Positions 4,728-5,158 of a stretch of 5,158 nucleotides of DNA are shown one piece after another. This DNA is from Clostridia bacterium (lineage in GTDB: Bacteria; Bacillota; Clostridia; DUPQ01): assembly GCA_030592355.1 (NCBI GenBank), contig JAUVJE010000165.1, positions 1 through 5,158 on the forward strand, written 5' to 3'. Under the pieces are notes generated by a model, which worked only from the letters and a program-made list of their open reading frames with translations, ran no database searches and had not been told where the DNA came from. A program made the position numbers and the translations under genes. Every line of letters begins with the position of its first letter. Within the stretch, counting starts at the first letter, position 1.

Positions 4728-5158
4728 ATGTCTTTGGGACTTGGAATAGATACAGGCGGAACTTATACAGATGCTGTTATATATGATTTTAATTCTGAAA
4801 AAATACTAGATTCGGCAAAATCAATTACAATGAAAGAAAACTTGATAGGGTGTATAGGGAATACCCTGGATGAACTCAATGCAGAACTATTAAAAGAGGT
4901 CAGCGCAATTTCTTTATCTACCACACTTGCTACAAACGCGTGTATTGAAGGAAAGGGCGGCAGGGCCAAACTCATTCTCATCGGCTGCGACAGGACTGTA
5001 GCAGAATCATATGGTATCGAATACGGACTTCCTTCAGTTAATGATATTATTTTTCTTGAAGGAGGGCACGACCTTAAGGGCAATATTGTTTCTGAACCGG
5101 ACTGGATATTGCTTAAAAACGAAATCAAAGCTTTGGGAAATAATGTGGATTCTTATGC
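4728..5158 (+). CDS. Hydantoinase/oxoprolinase-family protein, N-terminal part (3'-truncated by window edge)
   Basis: The first 143 codons of an open frame that runs off the window. It begins MSLGLGIDTGGTYTDAVIYD; D8 and GGTYTD (10-15) form the first phosphate-binding loop of the ASKHA ATPase fold found in the N-terminal domain (Hydant_A_N) of HyuA and 5-oxoprolinase. The block STTLATNACIEGKGG (64-78) is the second family mark, near TTxATNA of HyuA. Characterised relatives couple ATP hydrolysis to opening of hydantoin or 5-oxoproline rings or to acetone carboxylation; the substrate here cannot be told from this part. ATG is chosen because a strong GAGGTGA (4717-4723) lies just before it. It has its own promoter with a palindrome and possibly a cre-like site upstream, and does not look co-transcribed with lepB. 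Confidence 0.88.
   Translation, partial: MSLGLGIDTGGTYTDAVIYDFNSEKILDSAKSITMKENLIGCIGNTLDELNAELLKEVSAISLSTTLATNACIEGKGGRAKLILIGCDRTVAESYGIEYGLPSVNDIIFLEGGHDLKGNIVSEPDWILLKNEIKALGNNVDSY

Noticed and set aside
4763..5128. Minus-strand 121-residue frame
   Set aside because: It is antisense to the well-supported hydantoinase/oxoprolinase N-terminal domain and matches nothing I recognise.

Overview
The window reads as a piece of a low-GC Gram-positive (Firmicutes, most likely Clostridia) chromosome. The grounds are AT-rich intergenic DNA, strong AGGAGG-type ribosome binding sites, sigma-A-like promoters, a Gram-positive-style single-span signal peptidase I, and gene families typical of anaerobic clostridia (UxaE, clostridial hydantoinase/oxoprolinase proteins). 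This assignment is inference; there is no rRNA or marker gene to test it.

Layout, left to right. (1) Positions 1-570 are the right end of an IS200/IS605-family element: the C-terminal 174 residues of a TnpB RNA-guided nuclease (+), then the characteristic right-end hairpin and TAGTTCAA tail. The 3' end of tnpB plus this end is where the guide RNA (omega/reRNA) of such elements is normally made. (2) Only 30 bases after that end, a TTG-started gene (601-2121, +) encodes a full-length tagaturonate epimerase, UxaE, of hexuronate catabolism. (3) Convergent to it, a three-gene minus-strand operon (3703 down to 2137) holds an ArsR-family repressor, an ArsP/YraQ-type permease (COG0701) and a 76-residue thioredoxin-like protein. 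Its promoter carries a 20-bp perfect palindrome at the predicted transcription start, a very good operator candidate. (4) Divergent from arsR, a signal peptidase I gene (3910-4533, +). (5) A 194-base gap with a catabolite-response-like site, a good promoter with a palindrome in its spacer, and two tiny possible reading frames. (6) The start of a hydantoinase/oxoprolinase-family gene (4728 to the window edge, +).

The only clear functional module is the arsR-permease-thioredoxin operon: a metalloid- or thiol-responsive repressor controlling an exporter with a Cys-Ser-Cys motif and a CxxC redox protein. The other genes look like independent units. The most interesting junction is the transposon end next to uxaE: the predicted guide segment of the transposon RNA is the leader of uxaE, and there is almost no room for a uxaE promoter outside the element. 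No wholly new system is evident; the findings are mostly regulatory and contextual.
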